Positions 51,519 to 61,230 of a DNA stretch of 64,000 nucleotides are shown here, piece by piece. The stretch comes from Firm-04 sp964392175 (GTDB lineage: Bacteria; Bacillota; Clostridia; Oscillospirales; Ruminococcaceae): NCBI GenBank assembly GCA_964392175.1, contig CAYMOJ010000005.1, positions 1 to 64,000 on the forward strand. The letters are read 5' to 3'. The translations under genes and the position numbers were made by a program. Under the pieces are notes generated by a model. That model saw only the letters and a list, made by a program, of their open reading frames with translations, was not told the DNA's origin and did not search any database. Numbering within the stretch: position 1 is the stretch's first letter; each line of letters opens with the position of its first letter.

Positions 51519-52628
51519 TTAGCCGATCACGCCTTCACGGGTAATGACAGACTGCCCGCCCATTGCGGTAAGGTAACGGTAGAACTCTGTCTTATCCTGG
51601 CACTTCTCCAATGCATCAATCTCATTGACAGTATTGTTCTTCACCAGACGCGCCAACTCGTTGTCCAGCGTCATCATGCCGTGCGCCTTACCTGCCTGAA
51701 TCGAGGACTGGATCAAGTGGATCTTACCCTCACGGATCTGGGCGGAAATGGCATCGGTACAAGCAAGAATTTCCATGGCTGCCACACGACCGTTACCGGA
51801 TTTCAGCGGCAAAAGTGTCTGAGAAACAACGCCTACAAGCGTATTGGCAAGCTGCGTACGAATCTGCACCTGCTGATGCTCAGGGTACACGTCGATGATA
51901 CGGTTGATGGTATCAGCCGCAGAAGTGGTATGCAAGGTAGAAAGCACCAAGTGACCGGTTTCGGCAGCGGTAATCGCCGCCTGAATGGTCTCAAAGTCAC
52001 GCATCTCACCCACGAGAATGACATCGGGGTCTTCACGCAATGCCGCGCGCAGTGCCAACGCAAATCCGGGCACATCAGAGCCGACCTCTCTCTGGTTGAT
52101 CATGCAACGCTTATGCTCATGCACATACTCAATGGGATCTTCGATGGTGATAACATGGGCACTCTTATTGCAGTTGATGTAGTCGATCATACCCGCCAAT
52201 GTGGTGGATTTACCGGAACCGGTAGGGCCTGTGATCAGCACCAGACCACGGGGGCGCATGGCAAACTCTGCCATAACGGGGGGCATGAACAGGTCATCCA
52301 GTGTTGGGATATCATTGCGCAGCAGACGAATGGCAATGGCTGCATGATCGCGCTGGAAGAAGATATTGCAACGATGACGATAGCCTGCACGGGTCACATA
52401 AGAGAAGTCCGTGTCTTCGCGTCTACCGACCTTGGCACGCTGCTGCTCGTTGCACATCTGCTCAATAATCTCACCGATCATTTCATCGGTCATTTCGGGG
52501 TAGCTGCTCATCTTACGCAGCTGACCGTGCAGACGCACAACCGGGTTGATACCGACAGTAAAGTGCAAGTCCGAGCAGCCCAGTGCACGCACATCGTCGA
52601 GAACTTTGTTGATTGTAATAATTGGCAT
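51519..52628 (-). CDS. pilT: Type IV pilus retraction ATPase PilT
   Basis: 369-residue hexameric ATPase that powers pilus retraction and twitching. The start (INKVLDDVRALGCSDLHFTVG) is typical of PilT. Walker A is GPTGSGKST, the Asp box contains TIEDPIEYVH, Walker B is ALREDPDVILVGEMRD, and the His box GHLVLSTLHTTSAADTI follows. All catalytic residues are kept. The ATG at 52628 follows GGGAGGAA. It is downstream of pilB on the same strand, and its presence with pilB points to dynamic, retractable pili and not a simple secretion pseudopilus. Confidence 0.95.
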   Translation of the reverse strand: MPIITINKVLDDVRALGCSDLHFTVGINPVVRLHGQLRKMSSYPEMTDEMIGEIIEQMCNEQQRAKVGRREDTDFSYVTRAGYRHRCNIFFQRDHAAIAIRLLRNDIPTLDDLFMPPVMAEFAMRPRGLVLITGPTGSGKSTTLAGMIDYINCNKSAHVITIEDPIEYVHEHKRCMINQREVGSDVPGFALALRAALREDPDVILVGEMRDFETIQAAITAAETGHLVLSTLHTTSAADTINRIIDVYPEHQQVQIRTQLANTLVGVVSQTLLPLKSGNGRVAAMEILACTDAISAQIREGKIHLIQSSIQAGKAHGMMTLDNELARLVKNNTVNEIDALEKCQDKTEFYRYLTAMGGQSVITREGVIG

Positions 52629-52672
52629 TGGAATTTCCTCCCGTCTTGTATTTGTATGATTTCAACGCAGCA

Positions 52673-54331
52673 TCAGACAGCGTAAGTAACACGAACCAGC
52701 TCATCCATACTGGTAACGCCCTGCATAACCAAATCAGATACGTTATCGCGCAGCAGTTTTGTACCGTTGGCTCTTGCAAGCTGCTCGATCTCCTCCTTAC
52801 CTGCACCGTTGGCAATCAGCGTGGAAATGCCCGCGGAGCAGTGGATGATCTCGTGAATAGCGGTTCTTCCACGATACCCATTGCCGCACTCAGGGCATCC
52901 GCACGGATCGTATACCGGCACGGAGTGGTCGATATGCATCAGCTTGTTTTCCTCTTCGTTCGACATTCTCTGCTTTCTGCACTTGGGGCAAAGCACCTTA
53001 ACCAGACGCTGCGCCACAACACCGATCAGCGAAGACGCAACCATGTATGCAGGAATGCCCATATCCACCAGACGAACGATGGTCGATGCGGCATCGTTGG
53101 TATGCAATGTGGAAAGAACCAAGTGACCTGTGATTGCAGCACGGATACCAATCTCAGCGGTCTCACCATCACGCATCTCACCGATCATGATGATATCCGG
53201 GTCTTGACGCAAGATAGAACGCAAGGCAGCCGAGAAGGTCATACCGGATTTCACATTTACCTGACACTGGTTGATTCCCTCCATCTGTTTTTCGACAGGG
53301 TCCTCAACAGTAACGACGTTCACATCCGGTCTTGCAATCGCACCGAGCGCAGCGTACAGCGTTGTAGACTTACCGGAACCGGTAGGCCCGGTAACCAGAA
53401 TCACGCCGTGAGGGCACTTGATCATGCTGGTGAACAGCTGGTAGTTATAATCCGACATACCCAGATCCTGCAAACGACGTGTTTTAATCGCGCCGGTCGA
53501 CAGAATACGGATAACGATCTTCTCGCCATGAACCATAGGCAACGAAGACACACGGACATCCAGCGGAATGTTATCAACTGTCTGAGAGAAACGACCGTCC
53601 TGCGGGATACGCTTCTCGGCAATGTTCATACCGGAAATCAGCTTCAAACGAGTAGAAAGCTGATTCTGCACATTACTGGAAACATTCATCAGCGGCATCA
53701 GGTCGCCGTTGACACGAACACGGATTTGCGTGTACTTCTCAAAAGGCTCAATATGAATATCTGTTGCTTCCATGCGGAATGCATTCTCGACGATCTGGGT
53801 CGCCAGCTTTACGATTGGCGCGCTCTCAACACGATCCTTGGATTCATCATCATCCACGATCTCAGGGCCTGCAATGCCATCGATATCACCCAGATCAGAC
53901 ATTTGATATGCCTTACCAATTGCCTTCTTAATAGCAGAACGCGTTGCCAGCACGGGGATACAGTCATAACCGGTCTTGACCTTGATATCCTCAAGAATAT
54001 TGAAGTTAACGGGGTCATCGGTTGCAACAGTAAGACGGCGTCCCGTCATATTAATTGCAATGACGCAATTACGCTCTGCAAGATCCTGAGGCACCTTACG
54101 GGCAATCTCGCCATCAATATCGACCGAATTCAGATCAACATACGGCACCTTCAGCTTGCCGGACAGTGCCTGTGCAAATTTGACATCGGACATAAAGCCC
54201 ATTTCCACCAGCACTTCGCCGAAACGCTTCCCTTCTCCGGATTCATGCTGATGATTCAGCACCTGCTGCAATTGCTCCGGGGAAATGTGACCTTCCTCAA
54301 CCAAATAGTCACCGATTCTGATGTTTCTCAT
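52673..54331 (-). CDS. pilB: Type IV pilus assembly ATPase PilB
   Basis: 552-residue assembly ATPase. The N-terminal MshEN-type domain (RIGDYLVEEGHISPEQLQQVL, about 5-150) is the kind that binds c-di-GMP in some homologues. The ATPase part has ATDIHIEP, Walker A GPTGSGKST, EDPVE, RSILRQDPDIIMIGEMRD and GHLVLSTLHTNDA. A zinc module with CPKC and CGCPEC lies near residue 455-490. It polymerises pilins delivered through PilC. GGAGG precedes the ATG, divergent from pilD. Confidence 0.95.
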   Translation of the reverse strand: MRNIRIGDYLVEEGHISPEQLQQVLNHQHESGEGKRFGEVLVEMGFMSDVKFAQALSGKLKVPYVDLNSVDIDGEIARKVPQDLAERNCVIAINMTGRRLTVATDDPVNFNILEDIKVKTGYDCIPVLATRSAIKKAIGKAYQMSDLGDIDGIAGPEIVDDDESKDRVESAPIVKLATQIVENAFRMEATDIHIEPFEKYTQIRVRVNGDLMPLMNVSSNVQNQLSTRLKLISGMNIAEKRIPQDGRFSQTVDNIPLDVRVSSLPMVHGEKIVIRILSTGAIKTRRLQDLGMSDYNYQLFTSMIKCPHGVILVTGPTGSGKSTTLYAALGAIARPDVNVVTVEDPVEKQMEGINQCQVNVKSGMTFSAALRSILRQDPDIIMIGEMRDGETAEIGIRAAITGHLVLSTLHTNDAASTIVRLVDMGIPAYMVASSLIGVVAQRLVKVLCPKCRKQRMSNEEENKLMHIDHSVPVYDPCGCPECGNGYRGRTAIHEIIHCSAGISTLIANGAGKEEIEQLARANGTKLLRDNVSDLVMQGVTSMDELVRVTYAV

Positions 54332-54359
54332 ACCTAACCTCCAATTTTCGCTTTTTGCC

Positions 54360-54388
54360 TTGAAAAATCATGTAATCTGTGATAAAAT
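54360..54388 (+). promoter_or_regulatory. Promoter of the prepilin peptidase gene
   Basis: TTGAAA (54360-54365) and TAAAAT (54383-54388) with 17-bp spacing, 31 bp before the ATG, in the 87-bp gap shared with divergent pilB. Confidence 0.7.
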
Positions 54389-54418
54389 AACAGTACAACC
54401 ATATAAGGAGGTACCGTT

Positions 54419-55315
54419 ATGTACCAAAAAATAATGTTCGCTGCACAAACTCTTGCAGCAAAGCCCATCATCCGTGAGGAGTGGGAGTATTTCGACCTAC
54501 CATTCTTTCTGCTGACGATCCCTATGGTTCTCGCATACGGTCTGATCATCGGCAGCTTTCTGAATGTGGTCATCATCCGTTTGCCACGCGGCGAATCGCT
54601 CATCAAGCGTTCCTCGCACTGCATGACCTGCGGCGCAAAGATCCGCGCCATTGATCTAATCCCCGTATTCAGCTGGCTGTTTCTCAAAGGAAAATGCCAC
54701 AATTGCGGTGAAAAGATCTCTGGCAGGTATCCGCTGGTAGAAGGTCTCAATGGGTTGCTCTATGTAGTGAACTACCTCGTCTTTGGCTTTCACGTCAACA
54801 CCATTATCATGTGCCTATATACATCTGTGCTGATCGTGGTAGGATTCATGGACTGGGACACCATGGAAATTGACCTGCGCGTACTGGCAGTCATATTGAT
54901 TCTGACAGTTCCTTCGCATCTTCTCAACGATATCACCATTGCAGAGCGATTGATCGGCGGCATTTGCATCAGCCTACCGTTCTTTCTGATCGGCGAAATC
55001 AGCGGCATTTACTATCAGAAGAAAACCGGTGAAAAGGTGCGCGGCATTGAGCTTGGCGACACGCTACTGATGGTCTGCGGCGGGCTTTTCCTTGGGTGGA
55101 AAGGCATTGTACCTGCGGCATTCATCGGCATTCTTCTGGCAGCAATTTTCGGGTTGATCATAAAAAAGGTCACAGGCAATTCAAAGTTTGCATTTGGCCC
55201 GTATCTATGCATGGGATTGCTTATTGGCGCGATATGTGGCAGCCAGCTGACAGACTGGTATCTAAGCACACTCCCACAGCCGGAGCAACACAGCTACTAC
55301 AGCATGATTCTATAA
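54419..55315 (+). CDS. pilD: Prepilin peptidase / N-methyltransferase PilD
   Basis: 298-residue A24 family membrane aspartic protease that cleaves the short prepilin leaders encoded around it and methylates the new N-terminal Phe. The N-terminal cytoplasmic domain has GSFLNVVIIRLPRGES and two CxxC pairs (CMTCG, CHNCG). Catalytic aspartates are in FMDWDTMEID and IELGDTLLM. About eight membrane helices are visible. AAGGAGG precedes the ATG. It is the only plus-strand gene of the pilus locus. Confidence 0.95.
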   Translation: MYQKIMFAAQTLAAKPIIREEWEYFDLPFFLLTIPMVLAYGLIIGSFLNVVIIRLPRGESLIKRSSHCMTCGAKIRAIDLIPVFSWLFLKGKCHNCGEKISGRYPLVEGLNGLLYVVNYLVFGFHVNTIIMCLYTSVLIVVGFMDWDTMEIDLRVLAVILILTVPSHLLNDITIAERLIGGICISLPFFLIGEISGIYYQKKTGEKVRGIELGDTLLMVCGGLFLGWKGIVPAAFIGILLAAIFGLIIKKVTGNSKFAFGPYLCMGLLIGAICGSQLTDWYLSTLPQPEQHSYYSMIL

Positions 55316-55328
55316 ACAAAGCGGATCA

Positions 55329-55372
55329 AACAAAGAGGCAGCCGGCAACACCGGCTGCCTTCCTCTGTTTTT
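55329..55372 (+). terminator. Terminator of pilD
   Basis: GGCAGCCGG pairs with CCGGCTGCC (about 55337-55359), extended by AGAGG/CCTCT, followed by TTTTT. Confidence 0.85.
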
Positions 55373-55388
55373 GATTCCGTTACAATAC

Positions 55389-56522
55389 TCAGGAAACGGT
55401 AATCCCCCACTCACTTGGATCCACATTGATGCAAGAATCCGGTGTGGTAAAAATAAAGTAGAAACTGCTGACAGGGGCACTCTGCGAAGCCGAAGCAATC
55501 GTATTGTAAGTACTCAGGCTATCATCGCCCATTTTCCCCAGCTGCTGCACCTGATCGATACTAATACGCTTATACGCAGTGATATCCGTATATGTCTTAG
55601 TGCGATCGTAAAGGATCTTCGTATCCATTTGCGGAATATTGGTAAACGCAGTATCGCCATACTGCAACGCGTTTTCCAAAATGAACGAAGCATAGGTATT
55701 CTGATAGCTTGCAGCAACACCGGAGCGTTCCAATCCACCGCTGGAGCCTCTGCTCACCTCGGTAACACTAATGTGAATCTTGCAATCGGTGAAGATCATG
55801 CTGTAATTGCTAAGCAACTCGGCAGCATCGGTCATCAAAACCTGCCCCCCAGAGCCGTCGTCCTTCTTGCCGTCTATTCCTAGATAGAAGGTATAATCGA
55901 AATTGCCGTAAAGCTTCTGATTAACCGTCCACTCGGTAATTGTAGGATTGTCAAGATCCAATGTATAGGCGACATTACCCGAACCATCCTTCGCAGCGTG
56001 ATAGCTAAACCCGTACAGGAGAATCTTGCCCTGATTGAGCTGCATATCGTTATAACTGCTCAGACGAGTGATTTTCTGAAGTGCAGCATCGGAAATGATC
56101 TCGGTATTATCGAAGCACAATACATAGATTGTTCCGCTCGCGTCAAAGCAGACACGATCCTTAAAGAAGGTGTTATGGAAATCGGACACCTGCTGTTTCA
56201 GAACAGGGCTAGGCGCATAGGTAGATGTTTTCACACCTGTGATATCTTCGACACCATCGCCATCCAAATCAACGCCGCCATTGGAATAAACATAAGGTTC
56301 ATAGCCTGCGTAGGCGTAAATACGATCGGCATACATGAGGTTTCCCTCAATGCAGCGACGCATATTATCCAAGCAAGCCGTTGCGTTTTCAAAGTTGGAG
56401 CCTCTGACAAAATACTTAGAAACCGGCTCCATCAGCTGCATCACGCTGAACATAATCATGGAGAAGATCGCCATAACAATGATGGTTTCGATCAATGTAA
56501 AAGCTGATAACCGCTTCTTCAT
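55389..56522 (-). CDS. Prepilin-type minor pilin (large)
   Basis: 377-residue protein with a prepilin-like N-terminus: a Lys/Arg-rich leader, SA|FTLIETIIVMAIF (note Ala in place of the usual Gly before the cleavage point) and Glu at +5. The soluble part carries a calcium-loop-like DLDGDGVED near residue 93 and many Tyr and Asp residues. It resembles PilW/PilV-type minor pilins that form the pilus tip, though I cannot name it. The ATG at 56522 follows AAAGGAG. It is last in a series of minus-strand genes. Confidence 0.85.
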   Translation of the reverse strand: MKKRLSAFTLIETIIVMAIFSMIMFSVMQLMEPVSKYFVRGSNFENATACLDNMRRCIEGNLMYADRIYAYAGYEPYVYSNGGVDLDGDGVEDITGVKTSTYAPSPVLKQQVSDFHNTFFKDRVCFDASGTIYVLCFDNTEIISDAALQKITRLSSYNDMQLNQGKILLYGFSYHAAKDGSGNVAYTLDLDNPTITEWTVNQKLYGNFDYTFYLGIDGKKDDGSGGQVLMTDAAELLSNYSMIFTDCKIHISVTEVSRGSSGGLERSGVAASYQNTYASFILENALQYGDTAFTNIPQMDTKILYDRTKTYTDITAYKRISIDQVQQLGKMGDDSLSTYNTIASASQSAPVSSFYFIFTTPDSCINVDPSEWGITVS

Positions 56523-56554
56523 ACAGTTACTCCTTTCATCATAATGCATCTTCT

Positions 56555-57340
56555 TCATTTCACGATACCAAATCCCGTTCCGTCATAGTAATAAGCAGTT
56601 GCCTTACCAACGGTCTCGTAAGTACCTTCAGCGTTTAAACGATTTGCAGGGAAGGTATGCACAGATTTTGCTGTTTCTTCCTTGCCGTTACGGCGAAGCA
56701 CCCACTCAATTTCTACAACGGAGGTATCTTCCGGAAATTCAACCTTGAAAAGTGTCTCGCCGTCCGTGACGACACCATCTCCACCATCCAGTTTATCTGC
56801 TGTCAAGATGTAGCTCTGCGTCTCGTTGGTCGTACCGGGCTGATAAACCTTCTGCGTACCACCGCCACTGATCTTCACACTGACGATCTCCGGAACGGAA
56901 GACCCTTTTGCCTCCATGGTGATAAAGCCTGTGTTGAATCCTGTACTGGAGCTGGCAGAAGCAACACCGCCAAATTCAAGAAAACGAAAATGCAAACCAC
57001 TGTCCAAACGGGCATCACGATCAATAGACTCCTGACTGCCGTCATTTTTGGTCACACGCTCAATCGCGTCCGTGTTGGGATAAGCCACCACACTGCCATA
57101 TTCCACGGAAAGCAAGGGTGATGTCGAGTTAGCCTCATAGGTTTTCACTTCGTCCATGAATGCAGTCTGATTGGTATTCACATACACTTTTTCCTGATAA
57201 ATACGCTCATTCATATCACTTGTGCGACGAATGATGGTATTGATCTGGGTGATCGACTGCACGATGAGCAGAGAAAGAAGCGCAAAAATTCCGATGGAAA
57301 TGACGATTTCAAGCAGGGTCATACCTTTATAGCGTTTCAT
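56555..57340 (-). CDS. Prepilin-type minor pilin
   Basis: 261-residue protein with leader MKRYKG|MTLLEIVISIGIF, so Met replaces Phe at +1 and Glu is kept at +5, followed by a hydrophobic helix to about residue 30. The rest is beta-rich without known motifs. Such features fit a minor pilin that starts or caps the pilus. GAGGTG precedes the ATG. It lies 16 bp after the large pilus-surface protein gene and 32 bp before the other minor pilin, so the three are likely co-expressed. Confidence 0.85.
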   Translation of the reverse strand: MKRYKGMTLLEIVISIGIFALLSLLIVQSITQINTIIRRTSDMNERIYQEKVYVNTNQTAFMDEVKTYEANSTSPLLSVEYGSVVAYPNTDAIERVTKNDGSQESIDRDARLDSGLHFRFLEFGGVASASSSTGFNTGFITMEAKGSSVPEIVSVKISGGGTQKVYQPGTTNETQSYILTADKLDGGDGVVTDGETLFKVEFPEDTSVVEIEWVLRRNGKEETAKSVHTFPANRLNAEGTYETVGKATAYYYDGTGFGIVK

Positions 57341-57356
57341 CAGATCACCTCATTTC

Positions 57357-60287
57357 TCAAGCGGGGGTCTTGTAGTCGTTGACGATGAAATCGCCATCGA
57401 TATCGTCCTCATGACCGGGCGTAACGGTACCGGAATAAGTACCAGGACGGTTGCCGTCCGTTGCATAGACGATGTACGAAGCATTATTCGTCCAGAAATC
57501 ATCCAACACAAAGCCACCGATCGCGATCAGGCAGATGCCGTTTGCGTAATCTTTAGAATAAAGCTTCTCAGAATCGTGGTTTTCACGGTAAATAGTTTTC
57601 ACTTGCAGATCGCCCGCCGCAGGCATACTCAACGATGCATAAGGCGAAATGACAAACGCGGAAAGGAAAGAGTTATTTTGCAACTCATAGGCACCGGACT
57701 TACTTGCATCCATGTAGATTGTAGTGTTCGGAATGTACTCAAACTTATACTTATCCGCCTTGGAAAGGTTCGACCACTGGGTGGTACCGGGGTAATAAGG
57801 ATTCGCAACATAATCCAGTTCCTTTTCAACCGTTACAGCATAATAAGAACCGGTTGTGTAGAAATTGCCTTTCTGCGCCCAGAAGCTGTCATCCCAATAG
57901 ATCACAACCTGATTGCGGTCGGTATAAGTGCCGAGATTTGCATAGTAATCGCCTTTCGTAGCATCGTAGGTATTGTTGACCAAAATGTTCAGGCGTCCAT
58001 TGCTGAACGAACCCTTGATATAGATCACCAACGGATTTGCCGCAGTGTAACCCTTTGTCGAAGGATCCACGAAGATGGTTCCGTTGCTGTTTGCCAGATT
58101 CAGCCAATCATTGCTGTTCTGGGTGAAATCCAGCACGCAGCTTGTGTCAACATACATTGCGTTGGTAATGGAAGCATTTTTCTCATTACCGGCAACATCA
58201 TGATAGTAATACGTGTAGTTCGCCAAGGTACTGGGCTTATCAAAGACCAAGGTAGGCTCACCACCCGGCAGCTCGGTATCCGCATCCGGCGTAGACGCAT
58301 ACGCGATCTTGGCTGCGTCACCGGTTTCGATCTCACCGATGAAGGCATGATCATTTTCGTTCAGAGTAGTAGTGTATGGCACATAGATCTTCTCCGTGCC
58401 GTCCATCTTCTCCTTGACATCCCAAGTATGACCTGCTTGCTTGCTCTCCAGAATCAGCGGATCAGTAGTCAGCCATTTTCTGGCGGCTGCTTCAGTATCC
58501 TCTTGCAGATCCCAACGAATGTAGGTCTCAAAGATCTCATCCAGACGGCTACAGAAGGGATACAGACCGACTTTTACCGTATGTTTTTTCCCATCGGTAT
58601 CTGTATAAGTCTGCTCACAGTCAAGCATTTGCTCGACAAGGCTCACATACTGTTCGGACTGCGTTGTGCCTTCGCTGTAGACAAAAGACATCGCGCCAAG
58701 GCTCTCGATCACTGCGTTGTTATAGGTGTTCAGGTGGAGATCCGCGGTCGTTACATCGCCATCGCCATTCAAATCATAACTTGCCTGTGCACCGGTTGCA
58801 TTCGTGCAAGCCTGTACGAGCTTTTCGGTGATCTGAGCGACAGTATCTCCGGTATTAAACTGCACACCGTTGATGGTCAGATTCTGCTGCACCTTTACCT
58901 TTGTGGGATCAACATAAACGCCACCCGCTGCGGTAATGGATTTCGACGAATTCATGACCAGTTCACCGGCACAAACCAAAGCACCACCGATCTTCGTATC
59001 GCCATTGCCTTGCACGGTCAGCTTACCATCGGGGTTTGTCATGATGAAATCGCCACCCACGGTCGGCCCGCGGTTGCCATCGATCTTGAATTCCTCATTT
59101 GCGCAGATCAAATCGCCACCGGCATAGCCCTTATGGGTATAGTTCGCCTTCTGAACGTTCTGCTCAACGAATGTTGCAAGGTAAGTCGAACCGGTATCAG
59201 AAAACGAAGATGTCAGTTCCGTTTCATGCAAAAAGATATCGCCGTTGACAGTAAGCGCCTTGGATGCCTGAATCGCGCCTGCATAGAGATTGACGCGCTG
59301 ATCATCTGCGCCGGGTGTAATGGACTCGTCTTTAGAAACCCCACCGATGGAGAAAGCACCACCGGTAACGGAAAGCAGACCATCCACATAAACGTAGCCA
59401 AGCTCATTGTAATTCGTAGGTTTCGGTGTCTGTTCCGACTGGATATGCATATAGTTGTTTACGACAAAGTTGCCATACACTTCCAGACCCTCGAAAGGAT
59501 TCTGAACGGTAAGATACTTTGTAGTATTCAGCTGCAAGGATTCGGTAAACACCACTCTGCCAACATAGATGCCTTCGTTGGCAATATTAATGGGGCTGGT
59601 AGTATACTTGGTGCGACCCAGTGGCGCGTTGCCCACAGAGTACACAGGGCCAAAAACGGAAACATTATCATTTCCGGCATTAAACGAAGACGCAAACACG
59701 CCTGCACCTTTGTTGTTGCCGTCATCCGGGACAACACCTGTCCAGCTAACGCCGGCGTTGTTCGGGTTTGCTATACGCTCACGGACAGGCTCATATACAA
59801 CAAATGCCTGTACGCATTCCGCTGCCTGAGAGCCGCTACCAACCATCGCAGTGGCTGAGATCTGCCATGTACGACGGCTGACAATGCGGACATTCTTCTC
59901 ATCCCAATAGTAATCGTCATCTAAACGCTCGATCTGACATTCAACATATCGAACATTTTTTCCGCCGACTTCCTTGGTCAGCGAAATCGGAATGGTCGTG
60001 TCCTCAAAATTGACCTCCATGGTAGCAACATCGCCAATGTTCTTTGCTTCGTTTGACATCCAATTGAAAAACGATTCATCGGAATAAACGGAGTTCTGAA
60101 CAGTTTCCAATGCTGCATTGGCTGCGTACTGCGCCTGCGTCTCAAAATATGTATAGTATGTTCGGCGCTGAGCAGATGTTGTCAAAATCAGTGTAGAGAC
60201 CAAAAAGACAACCAACACCATCATCACGGAGACAACGGTAAAGAGAACCGTACCCTTGACCTTCCCTTTCTTCATATTTTGTTCCAT
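57357..60287 (-). CDS. Large PilX/PilY-like pilus-associated surface protein
   Basis: 976-residue protein. A basic start and one long hydrophobic helix (about 10-33) followed by TSAQRRTYYTYFETQAQYA resemble PilX-type N-termini, in which no classical prepilin site is required. The long external part has repeated Gly/Val-rich beta-strand stretches (about 200-480: NGDIFLHE, GGDLICANEE, GGDFIMTN, GGALVCAGE) that look like a beta-helix, and one dockerin-like calcium loop DLNGDGDVTTADL (about 504-516). I do not recognise the remainder. It may act as tip adhesin. The ATG at 60287 follows AAAGGTGG. Confidence 0.78.
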   Translation of the reverse strand: MEQNMKKGKVKGTVLFTVVSVMMVLVVFLVSTLILTTSAQRRTYYTYFETQAQYAANAALETVQNSVYSDESFFNWMSNEAKNIGDVATMEVNFEDTTIPISLTKEVGGKNVRYVECQIERLDDDYYWDEKNVRIVSRRTWQISATAMVGSGSQAAECVQAFVVYEPVRERIANPNNAGVSWTGVVPDDGNNKGAGVFASSFNAGNDNVSVFGPVYSVGNAPLGRTKYTTSPINIANEGIYVGRVVFTESLQLNTTKYLTVQNPFEGLEVYGNFVVNNYMHIQSEQTPKPTNYNELGYVYVDGLLSVTGGAFSIGGVSKDESITPGADDQRVNLYAGAIQASKALTVNGDIFLHETELTSSFSDTGSTYLATFVEQNVQKANYTHKGYAGGDLICANEEFKIDGNRGPTVGGDFIMTNPDGKLTVQGNGDTKIGGALVCAGELVMNSSKSITAAGGVYVDPTKVKVQQNLTINGVQFNTGDTVAQITEKLVQACTNATGAQASYDLNGDGDVTTADLHLNTYNNAVIESLGAMSFVYSEGTTQSEQYVSLVEQMLDCEQTYTDTDGKKHTVKVGLYPFCSRLDEIFETYIRWDLQEDTEAAARKWLTTDPLILESKQAGHTWDVKEKMDGTEKIYVPYTTTLNENDHAFIGEIETGDAAKIAYASTPDADTELPGGEPTLVFDKPSTLANYTYYYHDVAGNEKNASITNAMYVDTSCVLDFTQNSNDWLNLANSNGTIFVDPSTKGYTAANPLVIYIKGSFSNGRLNILVNNTYDATKGDYYANLGTYTDRNQVVIYWDDSFWAQKGNFYTTGSYYAVTVEKELDYVANPYYPGTTQWSNLSKADKYKFEYIPNTTIYMDASKSGAYELQNNSFLSAFVISPYASLSMPAAGDLQVKTIYRENHDSEKLYSKDYANGICLIAIGGFVLDDFWTNNASYIVYATDGNRPGTYSGTVTPGHEDDIDGDFIVNDYKTPA

Positions 60288-60345
60288 AAATGAAACCACC
60301 TTTCAAGTATGGGAAGCCTTTCTGGATTCAGAAAGGCTTTCCGCG

Positions 60346-61230
60346 TCATTCGGCCGTTGTTTCAGAAACATAATTTCTCCAAGCATCACCGTTCCAGACG
60401 TTGCTATCATAGGCTTCACCAACATCGGGCTTCGTCGGCTCCTGAATGTAATACACCTGGAAGTCAAAGGTGACGGTGGTGTAACCATAATCCTCAGGAT
60501 CCAGCTCTTCATCGCCATCTTCGGATGCGGGCGGAGTGCCAATAATGTTACCCTGGCTATCGCGCTCCAACGGATCACCATTGAAGTCGATATCGGTGAT
60601 ATTGACAGACTGCAACAGCATTGCATCTTTGTTTTCCACAGCATACTTGTGAACAGCGTCGATCAGATCCATGGTATCCTGCTTGGTGACCTTGAAGGTC
60701 AGGCTCGCATTGCCATTGCCAACGATCTGGCTGGTACGCGCGGAGAGAATGATAGACTCCTTGCATTTTTGCTGTGCAGCCTCTGCCAGAGAGCCATCAA
60801 AGTCAGCCGCTTCATACAGCGGATAGGTCACAATACTGGGAGTGTAGTAATAGTAAGCCAGTGTAGCGGTGCCCATATCAGAGATGGTGGAAGCACCGTC
60901 CAGCTCCATGTCATTCTTGATAAACTGCTCAATGTTAATGAATTTTTCCTGCAGGAACTGATCCAGCTCGGTAGAATCCATCTCATCAGTAAAGCCTTCG
61001 CAGAGGGTCAGAGACTCATCATAGCGCTTATTGATATTGTCGCGCAGGGTATTGATTCGCTCGAAGTTGATCAACTGTTTGTCCCACTCGCTCTGCTCTG
61101 TCTCCAGAGTCCTTTTGTTGGTATCCAGCTCCTCCCACTTGGGCTTGATGAATGCGAAGATGCCGATGGCGAACACAACGATCACCATTACGATCAAAAG
61201 TATAATTCTATCACGATATCCAAGTTTCAT
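60346..61230 (-). CDS. pilO: PilO-like type IV pilus inner-membrane protein
   Basis: 294-residue protein with a short basic N-terminus, one membrane helix (about 9-28), a coiled-coil (about 33-75) and an alpha/beta domain (LTFKVTKQDTMDLIDAVHKYA, TVTFDFQVYYI). This layout matches PilO/GspM-type alignment proteins. Sequence identity to proteobacterial PilO is too low to see by eye, so the call rests on layout and on its position between pilMN and pilin genes. The ATG overlaps the pilMN stop by 4 bp. Confidence 0.8.
   Translation of the reverse strand: MKLGYRDRIILLIVMVIVVFAIGIFAFIKPKWEELDTNKRTLETEQSEWDKQLINFERINTLRDNINKRYDESLTLCEGFTDEMDSTELDQFLQEKFINIEQFIKNDMELDGASTISDMGTATLAYYYYTPSIVTYPLYEAADFDGSLAEAAQQKCKESIILSARTSQIVGNGNASLTFKVTKQDTMDLIDAVHKYAVENKDAMLLQSVNITDIDFNGDPLERDSQGNIIGTPPASEDGDEELDPEDYGYTTVTFDFQVYYIQEPTKPDVGEAYDSNVWNGDAWRNYVSETTAE

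Noticed and set aside
51513..52685. 390-residue open frame opposite pilT
   Set aside because: Antisense shadow of a fully conserved PilT.
52622..54337. 571-residue open frame opposite pilB
   Set aside because: Antisense shadow of a clear PilB with all ATPase motifs; the composition is not protein-like.
57411..59858. 815-residue open frame on the plus strand opposite the large pilus-surface gene
   Set aside because: It mirrors the codon pattern of the minus-strand gene, has no ribosome site and reads as Ile/His/Arg-rich sequence without any motif.
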